This document shows positions 6,638 to 7,179 of a stretch of DNA of 7,179 nt, one piece after another. This DNA is from Bifidobacteriaceae bacterium (GTDB taxonomy: Bacteria; Actinomycetota; Actinomycetes; Actinomycetales; WQXJ01): the NCBI GenBank assembly GCA_031276585.1, contig JAISMT010000195.1, positions 1-7,179 on the forward strand, in the 5' to 3' direction. A model generated the notes under the pieces. It ran no database searches. It was not told the DNA's origin and saw only the letters and a program-made list of their open reading frames with translations. The stretch's first letter is position 1; the number at the start of each line of letters is the position of its first letter. The position numbers and the translations under genes are program-made.

Positions 6638-7179
6638 GTGAAAAAAACCCTGCTTGTGGCAGCCGCCGTGTCCCTGGTGACAGCGTTGACGGGCTGCGCC
6701 TCCAACTCAGATCCGGCTCCTAGTCCTAGTGCATCGCCCTTAGACGCAGTGAGTTGGGTGGAAGGTGACCCGCCTTCTCTCGAGTTCAAAACCCCGTTCC
6801 AGCTCAAGTCCAGTAGTGCTTTCAAAGTAGTCAAAGAAGGCGACGGGGCCGAGGTCAAGCCGGGTTGGCTGGTGCAAGTTCACTACGTTGAGGTCAACGG
6901 CGCGACGGGTGGAGTATTGGATTCCACCTACCAGCAAGGCGGTCCCCAAACCTACTTAATGGCAGAAACCGCACCCGAAGGGGACCCGATTTGGCCGGCC
7001 TTAAAAGACCAAAAGGTGGGGGCCCGCCTGATTGTGGCCTTTGCCACCGCAGCCGCCGAGGAACCCAACCAGTCACCTAGTGCTCCCACCATGACAGCAC
7101 TTTTAGCTCTTACCATTACGGATATACAACCACTGCCAGAAGAAGAGAGTCCTAAACCGGCACCGGACACCGAAGGACG
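6638..7179 (+). CDS. FKBP-like lipoprotein, partial at the 3' end
   Basis: The frame opens at GTG 6638 and is still open at the window end after 180 codons. The N-terminus is a lipoprotein signal: KK, a hydrophobic stretch (5-17) and lipobox LTGC (Cys20), then a Ser/Pro/Ala linker. From about 45 to 164 it resembles an FKBP domain: FKVVKEGDGAEVKPGWLVQVHY (62-83), VLDSTYQQGGPQ (93-104), then KVGARLIVAFA (126-136). The VHY tyrosine and the LDS aspartate (D95) are kept, while the VIxGW stretch is altered and the IPPxLAYG loop is replaced by a Pro/Ser/Asn insertion. Isomerase activity is therefore doubtful. After 165 a Pro/Glu-rich tail begins. It aligns by eye with the second domain of the lipoprotein at 1852-3072 and is probably a paralogue. 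It probably shares a transcript with the flavodoxin gene. Confidence 0.82.
   Translation, partial: MKKTLLVAAAVSLVTALTGCASNSDPAPSPSASPLDAVSWVEGDPPSLEFKTPFQLKSSSAFKVVKEGDGAEVKPGWLVQVHYVEVNGATGGVLDSTYQQGGPQTYLMAETAPEGDPIWPALKDQKVGARLIVAFATAAAEEPNQSPSAPTMTALLALTITDIQPLPEEESPKPAPDTEG

Noticed and set aside
6448..6858. 136-aa minus-strand open frame opposite the flavodoxin/lipoprotein junction
   Set aside because: It is antisense to two genes with clear motifs and has no family resemblance of its own.

Overview
The window looks like ordinary chromosomal sequence from a moderately GC-rich Gram-positive actinobacterium. Actinomycetaceae or a relative is my best guess, but the family is not proven. 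The signs are two FKBP-type lipoproteins with Ser/Pro-rich linkers, an actinobacterial-style CPA1 antiporter with a cytosolic coiled-coil tail, GTG and TTG starts, and a CRP/GlxR-type palindrome.

Layout. On the minus strand, reading from about 5770 down to 70, lie five genes. The first three, metN (5767-4772), metI (4775-4071) and metQ (4031-3189), form a compact operon for a complete methionine ABC importer. MetN and MetI overlap by 4 bp (ATGA), and metQ follows 39 bp after metI. After a 116-bp gap comes a 406-aa lipoprotein with two degenerate FKBP-like domains (3072-1852). Its C-terminus is an (Ala-Asp)8 tract followed by a Ser-Pro tract. Thirty bp further on is a Na+/H+ antiporter of the CPA1 family (1821-70), probably in the same transcript. 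Positions 1-69 hold nothing I can name.

From 5768 to 6126 is a 359-bp divergent intergenic region. It contains a perfect TGTGA-N6-TCACA palindrome, a second imperfect inverted repeat, and a GC-rich metN leader with alternative stem pairings. On the plus strand follow a flavodoxin-fold protein (6127-6627) and, 10 bp later, a second FKBP-like lipoprotein that starts at GTG 6638 and runs off the window.

Together: MetQ captures methionine outside the membrane, MetI carries it through, and MetN supplies ATP hydrolysis and, through its NIL domain, feedback inhibition. The two FKBP-like lipoproteins flank this importer and would sit on the same outer face of the membrane, plausibly as folding factors or binding proteins. 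No phage, IS, CRISPR, tRNA or rRNA is visible. I found no clearly new biological system. The most worthwhile leads are the divergent regulatory region and the degenerate FKBP lipoproteins on both sides of the importer.
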